Below, piece after piece: positions 8,573 to 17,223 of a stretch of DNA of 64,000 nucleotides. Position numbers and translations under genes: made by a program. How positions within the stretch are numbered: position 1 is the stretch's first letter; each line of letters begins with the position of its first letter. The DNA is from Brevibacterium antiquum CNRZ 918 (GTDB lineage Bacteria; Actinomycetota; Actinomycetes; Actinomycetales; Brevibacteriaceae). Location of the stretch: contig NZ_FXZD01000012.1 in the NCBI RefSeq assembly GCF_900169145.1, positions 1-64,000 of the forward strand, given 5' to 3'. The notes below the pieces were generated by a model that worked only from the letters and a program-made list of their open reading frames with translations, was not told the origin of the DNA and ran no database searches.

Positions 8573-9448
8573 ATGATCACCGTCGACGCTGAGCTCAGCA
8601 TCTCTCTCGATGAGGAGGCCGGGGATCTGCCCTTCGACATCAACGTAACCGGTGCAGGATCAACACTGACAGTCCACATCAGTGATCCCACCCGCCTGCC
8701 TGCTGGTGACCGAAGTCGCCTCCAGGATCTGGCGACCTTCGCCGGTTCATTGGCCGACGAGGGCGCCCGTGTGCAGGTCGTCGGACCTGATGGTCTGATC
8801 ATAGAATTCGGCGCAGTGAACGCAGGCATGATCGGGCGCATCTTCTCCGGATCGTCACATATCCGACTGGGTTCTCCTGAGGTTCGTAGGGCCCTGGGGC
8901 TTCGGTCCTCAAAAAAAGCGACACTGCCGATTCCTCCAATCGCTCCGATGCTCCGGCCTCTGCTGCCAATGATCCGACGCGGCAGCCACTCGCCCGTGAC
9001 GACGACTCACTACGCGCGGGGGGCAGGGCGCCCGCGACTGATTTTCACTCGTGAAGCCGATGTCTGGGACGGATCCCCGCCGGGAATCTTCGAGCTCACA
9101 AGCGATGTCATACTCCTAGGCTCTGCTCCGAGCTGCGATCTGGTTCTGCCCGGTCTGGCCGAGGTTCACGCAGAGATCCGACATGATGACGATGACGAGT
9201 ATGTCGTCTTCCCGCGCGAACCGATCGGCGGGGGAGCCCAGGATCCGGCGCTCGAGGCGACAGCAGGGCGGGTTCTGCGTACAGGAGCACGCCTGACCAT
9301 CGGAAAATGGCGTTTGGCGTTCTTCCGGGAGGAGTATGCGGACCATGGGAGACCATACGGCGGTCGACAAGGTGGCGAACTCTCCCAGCAGCGTCGTCAG
9401 CCGCCGCGCAACGAGATCATGGGCAATCGCTCGGACCACCGCACCTGA
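8573..9448 (+). CDS. FHA-domain protein
   Basis: A 291-residue protein. Residues ~176-252 form a forkhead-associated domain: LLGSAPSCDLVLP, EVHAEIRH, then RTGARLTIGKWRLAFFREE. The usual Gly-Arg start is Gly-Ser, while the Ser and His of the phosphothreonine pocket remain. The tail ADHGRPYGGRQGGEL is a recurrent extension of actinobacterial FHA proteins. Residues 1-110 are an unassigned beta-rich region and 111-160 are Pro/Arg-rich. FHA domains bind phosphothreonine peptides, so a link to Ser/Thr kinase signalling is inferred; no kinase is in the window. Confidence 0.75.
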   Translation: MITVDAELSISLDEEAGDLPFDINVTGAGSTLTVHISDPTRLPAGDRSRLQDLATFAGSLADEGARVQVVGPDGLIIEFGAVNAGMIGRIFSGSSHIRLGSPEVRRALGLRSSKKATLPIPPIAPMLRPLLPMIRRGSHSPVTTTHYARGAGRPRLIFTREADVWDGSPPGIFELTSDVILLGSAPSCDLVLPGLAEVHAEIRHDDDDEYVVFPREPIGGGAQDPALEATAGRVLRTGARLTIGKWRLAFFREEYADHGRPYGGRQGGELSQQRRQPPRNEIMGNRSDHRT

Positions 9449-9558
9449 CTGGCCCGCTGCCCCTTCAAACCCACATTGCATAGTCGGCCCGGCACCTTGA
9501 GCACAGCCACAGGGGCAGGACCGAGAAGACGAGTTTCGCACGATGAGAGGTCAAGGCT

Positions 9559-10023
9559 ATGACGGATGCGAGCATCACAGCATCGAGGATCATCGATGCG
9601 TCATCGGATGCCATCTTCGATGTGCTCTCCAACCCGGAGAAACACGCACAGATCGATGGTTCTGGCATGGTGCAATCCGATGAGAAGACAGATCGCATCA
9701 CTGCGGTCGGGCAGGTCTTCACGATGAACATGTTCTGGGACAAACTGGGTGGCGACTACAGAACGGACAACCACGTCGTCGGCTTCGACGAGAACAAGCT
9801 GTTGGCGTGGAAGACCGCTGACAGTGGGCAGGAGCCTGCAGGGTGGGAATGGGTCTGGGAGCTCGAACCTCAGGGACCTGACTCAACGAATGTCTCGGTG
9901 ACGTATGACTGGAGCTCGGTCACGGACAAGGACGTTCTGAAGACGATCAGCTTTCCTGTGGTCGAACAGGAATCACTCGAGGAGTCGTTGGGCAATCTGG
10001 CCTCCGCAGTCTCGCAGGTCTGA
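9559..10023 (+). CDS. SRPBCC-family (START-like) protein
   Basis: A 154-residue protein. ITASRIIDASSDAIFDVLSNPEKHAQIDGS is the N-terminal strand-helix unit of the polyketide cyclase/START-like fold, and WEWVWELEP, TNVSVTYDWS and a C-terminal helix complete it. Proteins of this fold enclose a hydrophobic ligand; the ligand here is unknown. ATG 9559 follows AGAGGTC. It lies alone, 110 bp after the FHA gene and 53 bp before the AI-2E gene. Confidence 0.8.
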   Translation: MTDASITASRIIDASSDAIFDVLSNPEKHAQIDGSGMVQSDEKTDRITAVGQVFTMNMFWDKLGGDYRTDNHVVGFDENKLLAWKTADSGQEPAGWEWVWELEPQGPDSTNVSVTYDWSSVTDKDVLKTISFPVVEQESLEESLGNLASAVSQV

Positions 10024-10076
10024 TCCGTCGGCGGCTGCGGCACCACTGGGATCGAATGAGGGAGTGTGGGTGACCT

Positions 10077-11234
10077 ATGGCGGGAGGAGAGCAGGTTCCA
10101 TCTCCGAAGAACAGAGATGATCCCATTCCTGAAGGTCTGAAGGTGGGCGCTCGCTTCACTGGTTATCTGCTGGTGATCATCGCAGGCCTCACCGTCGCGG
10201 GTTTCATCGCGTTCCAGCTGTCAGAGATCGTCATCCCCTTCTTGGCCGGGCTGATCCTCTCCGCTCTCCTGGTTCCGATGTCGTCGTTCCTGCAGCGTCA
10301 TCGTTGGCCGAAATGGTTGGCCGTGATCACGGTGTGGGTGATTGTTCTCGGCGCCCTGGCCGGGTTGATCTTCCTCATCGTCTATCAGGTCAAGAACGAA
10401 CTCTCCTCAATCCAGGATCAGGTGGGCGTATCGCTTGAAGCCGGGCAGAAGTTTCTCGCGAGCGAACCTTTCGGATTGACCGATCAGAAAGTCAACGAGT
10501 TCATTGCTTCCTCGGGCCAATGGCTCCAAGATCATGCGGCGGGTCTGCAGTCGGGAGCTGCGGAGGTCGGATCCACCGCCGCCCATATCGTTGAAGGCAT
10601 CCTCATCGTCTTGTTCGTGACCCTCTTCGCGCTGATCGACGGCAGAGGAATCTGGTCCTGGGCGGTGCACATCTGGCCGGCCAAATCGCATTCGCGAATC
10701 GAAGCAGCCGGAGAAGCCGGGTGGAAGACCCTGTCGAACTTCATCAGAATCCAGCTTGTGGTGGCCGCCACCGACGCCGTCGGAATCGGAGTGGGCGCGC
10801 TGATCCTCGGTGTGCCGTTGGCCGTTCCCATCGCAACCGTCGTGTTCCTGGGTGCCTTCGTCCCCTTCGTCGGAGCCATCGTCGGCGGCGTCTTCGCGGT
10901 CGGGCTGGCGCTGCTGTTCAACGGGTGGATCCATGCTCTGATCATGCTCGGAATCGTGATCCTGGTGCAGCAGATCGAAAGTCACGTCCTCCACCCGCTG
11001 CTGACCGGTTCAAGGGTGAAGATCCACCCCCTGGCGGTGATCCTCGGCGTGACCGCAGGGGCAGCCATGGCCGGCATCGCCGGGGCATTCTTCGCGGTGC
11101 CTGTCATTGCGACACTGAATGCGATGGTCCGCGCTGCCCGGCATCACATCGACGACCCCGCAGTGGTGACACCTCAGATGGCGAGTGGAGACGATGACGG
11201 GGCTCATCATTGTGATGACGATGCCTCTGAGTGA
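10077..11234 (+). CDS. AI-2E family transporter (UPF0118)
   Basis: A 385-residue membrane protein with about seven or eight hydrophobic segments. FQLSEIVIPFLAGLILSALL, IRIQLVVAATDAVGIGVGAL, VPLAVPIATVVFLGAFVPFVG and QQIESHVLHPLLTGSRVKIHPL are the conserved order of this family. Members have been linked to export of autoinducer-2 or to sodium/proton exchange, so the substrate should be left open. The C-terminus ends in an Asp/His-rich tail (GDDDGAHHCDDDASE) that could bind metal. ATG 10077 is preceded by TGGGTGACC, a weak ribosome site. Confidence 0.85.
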   Translation: MAGGEQVPSPKNRDDPIPEGLKVGARFTGYLLVIIAGLTVAGFIAFQLSEIVIPFLAGLILSALLVPMSSFLQRHRWPKWLAVITVWVIVLGALAGLIFLIVYQVKNELSSIQDQVGVSLEAGQKFLASEPFGLTDQKVNEFIASSGQWLQDHAAGLQSGAAEVGSTAAHIVEGILIVLFVTLFALIDGRGIWSWAVHIWPAKSHSRIEAAGEAGWKTLSNFIRIQLVVAATDAVGIGVGALILGVPLAVPIATVVFLGAFVPFVGAIVGGVFAVGLALLFNGWIHALIMLGIVILVQQIESHVLHPLLTGSRVKIHPLAVILGVTAGAAMAGIAGAFFAVPVIATLNAMVRAARHHIDDPAVVTPQMASGDDDGAHHCDDDASE

Positions 11235-11626
11235 TTGCAGAAGAACTTCCCTGCCGGGCGCAGGACTTCATTGTCGTCAAAGGTCTTCAAAACATGCCAC
11301 CTGAGCGGTCGGCAACCTCGGCGAAATCGTTGATTTCAGGTGATCTGCCCTGGGTGATGAGCTATGCTGGCGAGGTTGCACGACGTGACCTATGAGGTCA
11401 GAGCTCGCCTTTATGCGAGTCGGTCTTGCCCTGCGCGCCCTTGGTTCGTCCTTCACAAAGGATGTGATCCACGTACTGCGCAGACGTCACCGCCACATCC
11501 TTGCTGGTGACTGCTCTTCGATTCGACCGCTGCCAGATATGCCCCGTGGTACGGCACTGCGGTTTGACGAACACTGATGACGGCCTCGGCGCGAAGCCTG
11601 CCGTCACACGACCACGAGGATCCATT
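11235..11626 (+). other. Gene-free 392-bp region before malic enzyme
   Basis: No coding frame here looks real. The only structures seen are the short dyad TGACCT-ATG-AGGTCA at 11386-11400 and a possible -10 hexamer TATGCT at 11363. An in-frame open extension of malic enzyme reaches back to 11501 but lacks family similarity. Confidence 0.5.
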
Positions 11627-12838
11627 ATGACGACACTGCCCGATGCTTCCACCACGACCGATTCCACACCGACCCGGCTGCCGGCCATCACCGACGAGGA
11701 GATCTTCTCCGCCCACGAGGGCGGCAAACTCTCTGCCGAGCTCACTCGACCGCTGGAAACGCAGCGCGATCTCTCGATCGCCTACACCCCAGGTGTCGCC
11801 AAGGTCTGCACCGCCATCAAGGACACGCCGGAACTGGCTCGGACCCACACCTGGACGGGCCGCCTCGTCGCTGTCGTCTCCGATGGCTCAGCCGTACTAG
11901 GGCTCGGCGACATCGGGGCGAAGGCCTCCCTGCCGGTCATGGAGGGCAAGTGCGCCCTGTTCAAACGCTTCTCCGGCCTCGACGCGATCCCGATCGTCCT
12001 CGACACGAATGATGTCGACGAGATCGTCGAGACCCTGGTGCGTCTGCGCCCCTCCTTCGGCGCCGTCAACCTCGAAGACATCTCGGCTCCGCGCTGCTTC
12101 GAAGTCGAAGAGCGGGTCAAAGCCGCCCTCGACATTCCCGTCATGCATGACGATCAGCACGGAACCGCGATCGTCGTGCTCGCCGCGCTGACGAATGCGC
12201 TGCGCGTGGTGGACAAGTCGTTCACATCGATCAAGGTCGTTCTCTCCGGCGCAGGCGCTGCCGGAGTGGCCGTGGCCAAGATCCTCGGGGACGCGGGAGT
12301 CGAGAATGTCATCGTCCTCGACTCCAAGGGCATCATCGATTCCCAGCGCTCTGATCTGACTGCGACGAAGGAATGGATTGCGTCGAATACGAACCCGGGA
12401 GGCATCTCTGGTGGAATCGACACTGCTCTCGACGGTGCGGACGTGTTCATCGGAGTCTCCGGCGGCACCATCGACGAGGAGCACCTGCCGCAGATGGCCG
12501 ACGACGCGATCATCTTCGCACTGTCGAACCCGAACCCGGAGATCATCCCGGACATCGCCTCGAAGTACGCGACAGTGGTGGCCACGGGCCGCAGCGACTT
12601 CCCGAACCAGATCAACAACGTCCTCGCCTTCCCCGGCATCTTCCGCGGGGCGCTGGACTCAGGTGCCACCGACATCACTGACGCGATGAAGCTGTCCGCG
12701 GCGCGTGCCATTGCCGATCTGGTCGGCGACGACCTGGCGCCGGACTATATTGTGCCCGGAGCCCTCGATGCTCGAGTGGCACCGGCCGTTGCCGATGCCG
12801 TCGAAAGTGCCGCACACGCCCAGGGTGTGGTTCGGTAG
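11627..12838 (+). CDS. NAD(P)-dependent malic enzyme
   Basis: A 403-residue malic enzyme: oxidative decarboxylation of malate to pyruvate. YTPGVAKVC contains the catalytic Tyr, GRLVAVVSDGSAVLGLGDIG and the catalytic Lys of GAKASLPVMEGK follow, and NLEDI and HDDQHGTAIV carry metal ligands. LSGAGAAGVAVAKIL is the nucleotide Rossmann motif. The single-domain length indicates the small bacterial form without the phosphotransacetylase tail. ATG 11627 has GAGGA eight bases upstream, and homology begins only after it. A strong hairpin follows. Confidence 0.92.
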   Translation: MTTLPDASTTTDSTPTRLPAITDEEIFSAHEGGKLSAELTRPLETQRDLSIAYTPGVAKVCTAIKDTPELARTHTWTGRLVAVVSDGSAVLGLGDIGAKASLPVMEGKCALFKRFSGLDAIPIVLDTNDVDEIVETLVRLRPSFGAVNLEDISAPRCFEVEERVKAALDIPVMHDDQHGTAIVVLAALTNALRVVDKSFTSIKVVLSGAGAAGVAVAKILGDAGVENVIVLDSKGIIDSQRSDLTATKEWIASNTNPGGISGGIDTALDGADVFIGVSGGTIDEEHLPQMADDAIIFALSNPNPEIIPDIASKYATVVATGRSDFPNQINNVLAFPGIFRGALDSGATDITDAMKLSAARAIADLVGDDLAPDYIVPGALDARVAPAVADAVESAAHAQGVVR

Positions 12839-12922
12839 CAGCTCTCCACTGTCCTTGAGCATCGAGGCCAGAGTGTGGCGTTCCATGCGTCCGTCGCCGG
12901 GGCCGCTGCCTCCAGGTATGCG

Positions 12923-12960
12923 AACGGGCGCCAGCACGATATTTCGCGCTGGCGCCCGTT
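12923..12960. terminator. Bidirectional terminator between malic enzyme and SPFH gene
   Basis: AACGGGCGCCAGC (12923-12935) and GCTGGCGCCCGTT (12948-12960) are perfect 13-bp arms with a 12-base loop, located between two convergent genes. A short TTT follows on the plus strand. Confidence 0.75.
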
Positions 12961-13006
12961 TCGCGGTCGCAGGACCGCGGCTAGGAGATGCTCTGAGGCG
13001 CTCGGC

Positions 13007-14080
13007 TCAGGAGTCGTGGGTCGTCGGACCCTCTCGATCAGCCCTGGTCCCGTGTGCAGCCCGATCCTTCGCCGCCTTGGCGTCGTTCGCTGCTGTCTTC
13101 GAGACTGCATATCCGTAGGACTGGGGGCCGGATTCGCCCTCAAGGCCCACGGTGTTTGCGGCGTCCTCAGACGCATTGGCCGCGAACAGGGCGGTCCTGA
13201 TCTCGCTCCCGATCTCACCGAGTCCGCCGGGATTTGAGGGCATGAACAGCACATTCGAGCGACCTTCTTGGGCCACGTTCTGCATGGTGTCGAAGTACTG
13301 GGTCATCATGAGCAGCTGCTCGGCGGTTTTGTCGATGCCCACCTCTTGCAGCTTGGAGTACTGTTCGGCGATGCCTTGGGCAATGGCCTTTCGCTGGGCG
13401 GCCACACCCTCACCGTGCAGGCGCATCGCCTCGGATTCTGCCTGAGCCTGGGTGACTCGCTTGATCTTGTCGGCCTCCGCCAGGGACTGCGCCGCCACCC
13501 GATCGCGCTGTGCGGCATTGATCGAGTTCATGGAATCGCGGACCTTGGAGTCCGGGGTGATGTCGGTGACCAGTGTGCTCACGATCTTGAACCCGTACCG
13601 GCGCATCGACTCCGAGAGGCGACGTTCGACGTTCTCAGCGATGTCGTCCTTCGATTCGAAGGCCGTGTCCAGGGTCAGGCCCGAGAGTGCGGAGCGCACG
13701 GTGTCGAAGACATAGGATCTGATCTGCTCCTCGGAATTCGCCAGCTTGTAGTAGGCGTCGGTGACGTTGTCTTCCTCGACGACATACTGCACGGCCACAG
13801 GGACGGTGACGAACACGTTGTCACTCGTCTTCGACTCAATATTCACCTCGAGCTGCTGGACGCGCAGCGAGATCGGCTTGCTGATGGTTTCGACGAGAGG
13901 CATTTTGAAGCTCAGGCCCGGTTTTGCGACCTTCTTGAACTTGCCGAATCGTTCGACTATGACGTTCTCCTGCGTCTTGACGGTGAAGAACATGCTGGTC
14001 CTCAGCTTGCCGAACAGCAGTACGGCGAGGACGATGACGATGACCACGATAGTGATGAGGCTACCGGTGAGGATTTCCAT
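13007..14080 (-). CDS. SPFH/band 7 (stomatin-like) membrane protein
   Basis: A 357-residue protein with one N-terminal membrane helix (residues ~5-24). The SPFH domain follows: VIVERFGKFKKVAKPGLSFKMP, LRVQQLEV, then YVVEEDNVTDAYYKL and a coiled-coil stretch rich in Ala, Glu and Gln (AAQRDRVAAQSLAEADKIKR). Such proteins oligomerise at the membrane and organise microdomains or regulate proteases. The ~60-residue tail is polar and disordered. No NfeD-type partner lies beside it, so this gene appears monocistronic. ATG 14080. Confidence 0.88.
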   Translation of the reverse strand: MEILTGSLITIVVIVIVLAVLLFGKLRTSMFFTVKTQENVIVERFGKFKKVAKPGLSFKMPLVETISKPISLRVQQLEVNIESKTSDNVFVTVPVAVQYVVEEDNVTDAYYKLANSEEQIRSYVFDTVRSALSGLTLDTAFESKDDIAENVERRLSESMRRYGFKIVSTLVTDITPDSKVRDSMNSINAAQRDRVAAQSLAEADKIKRVTQAQAESEAMRLHGEGVAAQRKAIAQGIAEQYSKLQEVGIDKTAEQLLMMTQYFDTMQNVAQEGRSNVLFMPSNPGGLGEIGSEIRTALFAANASEDAANTVGLEGESGPQSYGYAVSKTAANDAKAAKDRAAHGTRADREGPTTHDS

Positions 14081-14182
14081 GGCTGCTCCGAGCTCGTGTA
14101 GGTATGCTGCCGATCACAACATCTGTTGCTGACCCACTCTAGTGGTCATGGAGCCTGCGGTGTGAGGATGAGGCCGCACGGC

Positions 14183-14809
14183 TCATTGCGCGGTCTTGAT
14201 CTCGACCTTCAGTTCCGGGTGCGTGGCCGGGCGTTCGTCCTCGGGGAACGAATCGACGATCTGATCGACGAGCGGCTGCAGGAACAGCCTGCCGAGTTGG
14301 CGCACCATGACCGTCACAACCTGCTCTACCCGATCGCGACTGGAAGAGGCCTGCCCCGCGTTGCGCATCGCCTCGACGCTTTCCCGGGACAGTGATGCCA
14401 GGCGAGAGATGAGGGTTCCTTCGGTGGGCAGCTCCAGAACCTGCCGGCGCAGGTAACCGACGACGAGGGGGTTGTCCTGAAGCATCTGAGCCACGCTCGC
14501 ATCGCGGATCGTGACGTCTGCGACCCCGTCGGTGGACCGGGTGTCGGCACGGTCGAGAGCCGCGGTGAAGAGCTCGACTATCCAGGCCTCGACCCCCTCT
14601 CGGGTGCCCTCCTTCGATCCGAAATAATGGCCGATGAGGCCGATGGCGACCCCGGCCTCGGAGGCAATGGCGCGCAAGGGCGTGCCAGCGAACCCTTTGA
14701 CCGCGAACTGATGGAGGGCGGCATTGCGGATGCGGGCACGACTCGTGAGGTCCTCATGTGCGGCTTCCTCGAAGCCGCTGTCGTCAGTCGCCGCCATTTC
14801 ACCAGTCAC
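14183..14809 (-). CDS. TetR-family regulator
   Basis: A 208-residue TetR protein. The N-terminal helix-turn-helix is ARIRNAALHQFAVKGFAGT..LRAIASEAGVAIGLIGHYFGSKEG, with a ~150-residue ligand-binding helical domain after it. GTG 14809 or ATG 14797 can start it. It is divergent from the CoA-transferase/acyl-CoA dehydrogenase pair and an AT-rich dyad lies in the gap, so repression of that pair in response to an acyl-CoA or fatty acid is inferred. Confidence 0.88.
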   Translation of the reverse strand: MTGEMAATDDSGFEEAAHEDLTSRARIRNAALHQFAVKGFAGTPLRAIASEAGVAIGLIGHYFGSKEGTREGVEAWIVELFTAALDRADTRSTDGVADVTIRDASVAQMLQDNPLVVGYLRRQVLELPTEGTLISRLASLSRESVEAMRNAGQASSSRDRVEQVVTVMVRQLGRLFLQPLVDQIVDSFPEDERPATHPELKVEIKTAQ

Positions 14810-14861
14810 AGTCTCGTTCCGTCCTTGTCCTCAGTCACCGGCAATTCTCGCATGCGATCCG

Positions 14862-14897
14862 TTGAACAATCTTTCAATACATTATACAGTTGTTCAA
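14862..14897. promoter_or_regulatory. Candidate TetR operator
   Basis: TTGAACAA (14862-14869) and TTGTTCAA (14890-14897) are exact inverted 8-mers, with a further TTTCAA half-site between them, in an unusually AT-rich stretch between the TetR and CoA-transferase genes. The 20-base spacer is long for one dimer, so two overlapping dimers are possible. Confidence 0.5.
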
Positions 14898-14939
14898 AAG
14901 CGGTGAACGATCCGTCGGTGTGCAACGGGAGGCAACTCA

Positions 14940-15800
14940 ATGAACGACCATGAACCACTGGCCGGCATGACGGTCATCAACCTTGCGATCAATCTGCCCG
15001 GGCCTCTCGCCGCGGCGCGGCTCTCGGCCCTCGGGGCGCGGGTCATCAAGGTCGAGCCGCCGGCGGGCGATCCGGTCGCACAAGTTGCTCCCGAGTACTA
15101 CAAAGAATTGTCTGCGGGACACGAAGTCGTCACGATCAACCTCAAGGACGATGCTGGGATCGGGCAGCTCGACGAACTCGCCGCCGATGCCGATATCCTC
15201 ATCACCGCGATGCGACCGCGAGCTGCGCAGGGGCTCGGACTCCCCGGCATCGTCGAACGCTATGGGCTCGTCCATGTCGAGATCGTCGGGTTCGCCGGAG
15301 ATCGGGCGGACGTCCCCGGACACGACCTCACCTACCAAGCAGCCCACGGAACGCTCATTCCGGGCACCACGCCAACCATCCCCGTCGCCGACATCGTCGG
15401 CGGCGAGAGCGCCGCGACCGCCGCGCTGGCCGGTCTGCGCCTGCGTGAATCGCAGACGGAGGGGGCGAGGACTGGCGTCGTCAGGCGCGTCGTGCTCGAT
15501 GACGCCGCAGCCTGGGCCGCAGGCCCGGCCCGTCATGGGCTCACCTCACCGGGAGGACTGCTGGGCGGAGGATCCCCGTTCTACCGGACCTACGACACAG
15601 CAGACGGAGCAATCGCAGTCGGCTGCGTCGAACCGGCCTTCGCCAAAGCACTGGCGCAGCAGGTCGGCAGCGACCACGACACGCTCGAGAAGGCATTCGC
15701 GGCCAAGCCCACCAGCGAGTGGATGGAACTCGCCCAGGCCCACGATCTGCCCTTCGAACCCGTGACCATGGCCACATCGACAACTGCATTGCCCAACTGA
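14940..15800 (+). CDS. CaiB/BaiF (family III) CoA-transferase, short form
   Basis: Begins MNDHEPLAGMTVINLAINLPGP, then ARLSALGARVIKVEPPAGDP, the family III CoA-transferase/racemase N-terminus. HDLTYQA matches the position of the catalytic Asp, and GGGSPFYRTYDTADG is the C-terminal strand motif. At 286 residues it is ~100 shorter than usual members (360-400), so part of the C-terminal domain is reduced. It transfers CoA between carboxylic acids or epimerises an acyl-CoA; the substrate is unknown. GGGAGG precedes ATG 14940. The acyl-CoA dehydrogenase follows after 93 bp, which supports a joint acyl-CoA pathway. Confidence 0.85.
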   Translation: MNDHEPLAGMTVINLAINLPGPLAAARLSALGARVIKVEPPAGDPVAQVAPEYYKELSAGHEVVTINLKDDAGIGQLDELAADADILITAMRPRAAQGLGLPGIVERYGLVHVEIVGFAGDRADVPGHDLTYQAAHGTLIPGTTPTIPVADIVGGESAATAALAGLRLRESQTEGARTGVVRRVVLDDAAAWAAGPARHGLTSPGGLLGGGSPFYRTYDTADGAIAVGCVEPAFAKALAQQVGSDHDTLEKAFAAKPTSEWMELAQAHDLPFEPVTMATSTTALPN

Positions 15801-15893
15801 GCGCGAGGCTGCGCGAGGACGAGGCGGGCGAGCCCCGCTGAGCCAGACCACTTAACTCGAACGACGCCAAACCAACTACACAGAGGAGTGACA

Positions 15894-17048
15894 ATGATTC
15901 TCGACGGATACCGCGGTACCTGGGAAACACAGGAAACAGACGATCTGCGCGAACTCGTGCGCAACTTCATGAACAAGGAGATCGTGCCCAATCAGCACAC
16001 GTTCATCGAAGACCACCAGGTCGACCGCGAACTGTGGAACCGGGCCGGGGACGCGGGGCTGCTCTGCATCTCCATTCCCGAAGAATACGGTGGAGGTGGC
16101 GGCACCTTCGCCCATGAGGCGATCATCCTCCAGGAGCAGGGATTCGCCGGCGATGCGGCCTGGGGCAACAGCGTCCACTCCACGATCATCGCCCACTACA
16201 TCAATGCCTTCGGCACCGAAGAGCAGAAGAAGCGGTGGCTGCCGGGCATGGCCACAGGCGAACTGGTCGCAGCGATCGCGATGACCGAACCCGGCACCGG
16301 ATCGGACCTGCAGAGTGTGAAGACGAAGGCTGTCCGCGATGGCGATGAGTACGTCATCAACGGCTCGAAGACCTTCATCTCCAACGGCACCCACTGCGAC
16401 ATCGTCGTCATCGTCGCCCGCACGAGCGAGGACGCCGGGGCCAAGGGGGTCTCCCTCATCGTCGCCGAGGTTGCCGATCTTCCGGGATTCTCCCGCGGGC
16501 GCGTCCTCGACAAGGTTGGCCAGCGCGGTCAAGACACCAGGGAACTGTTCTTCGAAGATATGCGCGTACCCGTCGACAACGTCCTCGGCGGGGTCGAAGG
16601 ACGCGGATTCATCCAGCTCATGCAGCAGCTGCCGCAGGAGCGCATAGCGCTGGCTGTGGCCGGTGCGACGACGGCCGAGGCCGCCGTGCGTGAGGCGACT
16701 GCCTATGCGAAGGAGCGTGAAGCATTCGGGCAGCCGATCATCAAGTTCCAGAACACGAAGTTCGTCCTCGCCGAATGCGCGACGGAGGCGTTCTCCACCA
16801 GGACGTTCGTCGACCATCTCACTCAGCTCCACATTGATGGAAAGCTGACGACCGAGCAGGCCTCGGCCGGTAAGTACTGGGCGACGGATGCGCAGTCCAA
16901 TGTCATCGACCGCTGCCTGCAGATATTCGGCGGATATGGGTACATGCTCGAATACCCGATCGCCCGCATGTATGCCGATGCCCGGGTGCAGAAGATCTAC
17001 GGCGGCACGAACGAGATCATGAAGGAACTCATCTCCCGCGGGCTCTGA
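15894..17048 (+). CDS. Acyl-CoA dehydrogenase
   Basis: A 384-residue flavoprotein. AMTEPGTGSDLQSVKTKA is the FAD/substrate signature, NGSKTFISNG follows, QRVF-type contacts appear as REAFGQPIIKFQ, and QIFGGYGYMLEYPIARMYADARV..YGGTNEI is the C-terminal signature. In the GGTNEI region the base Glu is at the usual position for short/medium-chain enzymes. It oxidises acyl-CoA to 2-enoyl-CoA in the cytoplasm, passing electrons to ETF. GAGGAG lies five bases before ATG 15894; the GTG six bases upstream is less likely. It is in an operon with the CoA-transferase. Confidence 0.93.
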   Translation: MILDGYRGTWETQETDDLRELVRNFMNKEIVPNQHTFIEDHQVDRELWNRAGDAGLLCISIPEEYGGGGGTFAHEAIILQEQGFAGDAAWGNSVHSTIIAHYINAFGTEEQKKRWLPGMATGELVAAIAMTEPGTGSDLQSVKTKAVRDGDEYVINGSKTFISNGTHCDIVVIVARTSEDAGAKGVSLIVAEVADLPGFSRGRVLDKVGQRGQDTRELFFEDMRVPVDNVLGGVEGRGFIQLMQQLPQERIALAVAGATTAEAAVREATAYAKEREAFGQPIIKFQNTKFVLAECATEAFSTRTFVDHLTQLHIDGKLTTEQASAGKYWATDAQSNVIDRCLQIFGGYGYMLEYPIARMYADARVQKIYGGTNEIMKELISRGL

Positions 17049-17223
17049 GCCAAGGGGAGCCTTCGCGGAGGAACTGTCTTTCCGCGTCTCGAGCCCACGG
17101 CCCCGTCGCATCCTGATATTCGCTCGCAGGTCATCACCGGTTTGGTGGACAATGGCGTGGAACCCGAGAGAGCCAGGACGTCGAGGGAACCTGGACGCCG
17201 AGAGAACAGAGAGCTGAGAAACG

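Noticed and set aside
11501..11626. N-terminal extension of malic enzyme
   Set aside because: Homology begins only after ATG 11627, which has a good ribosome site.
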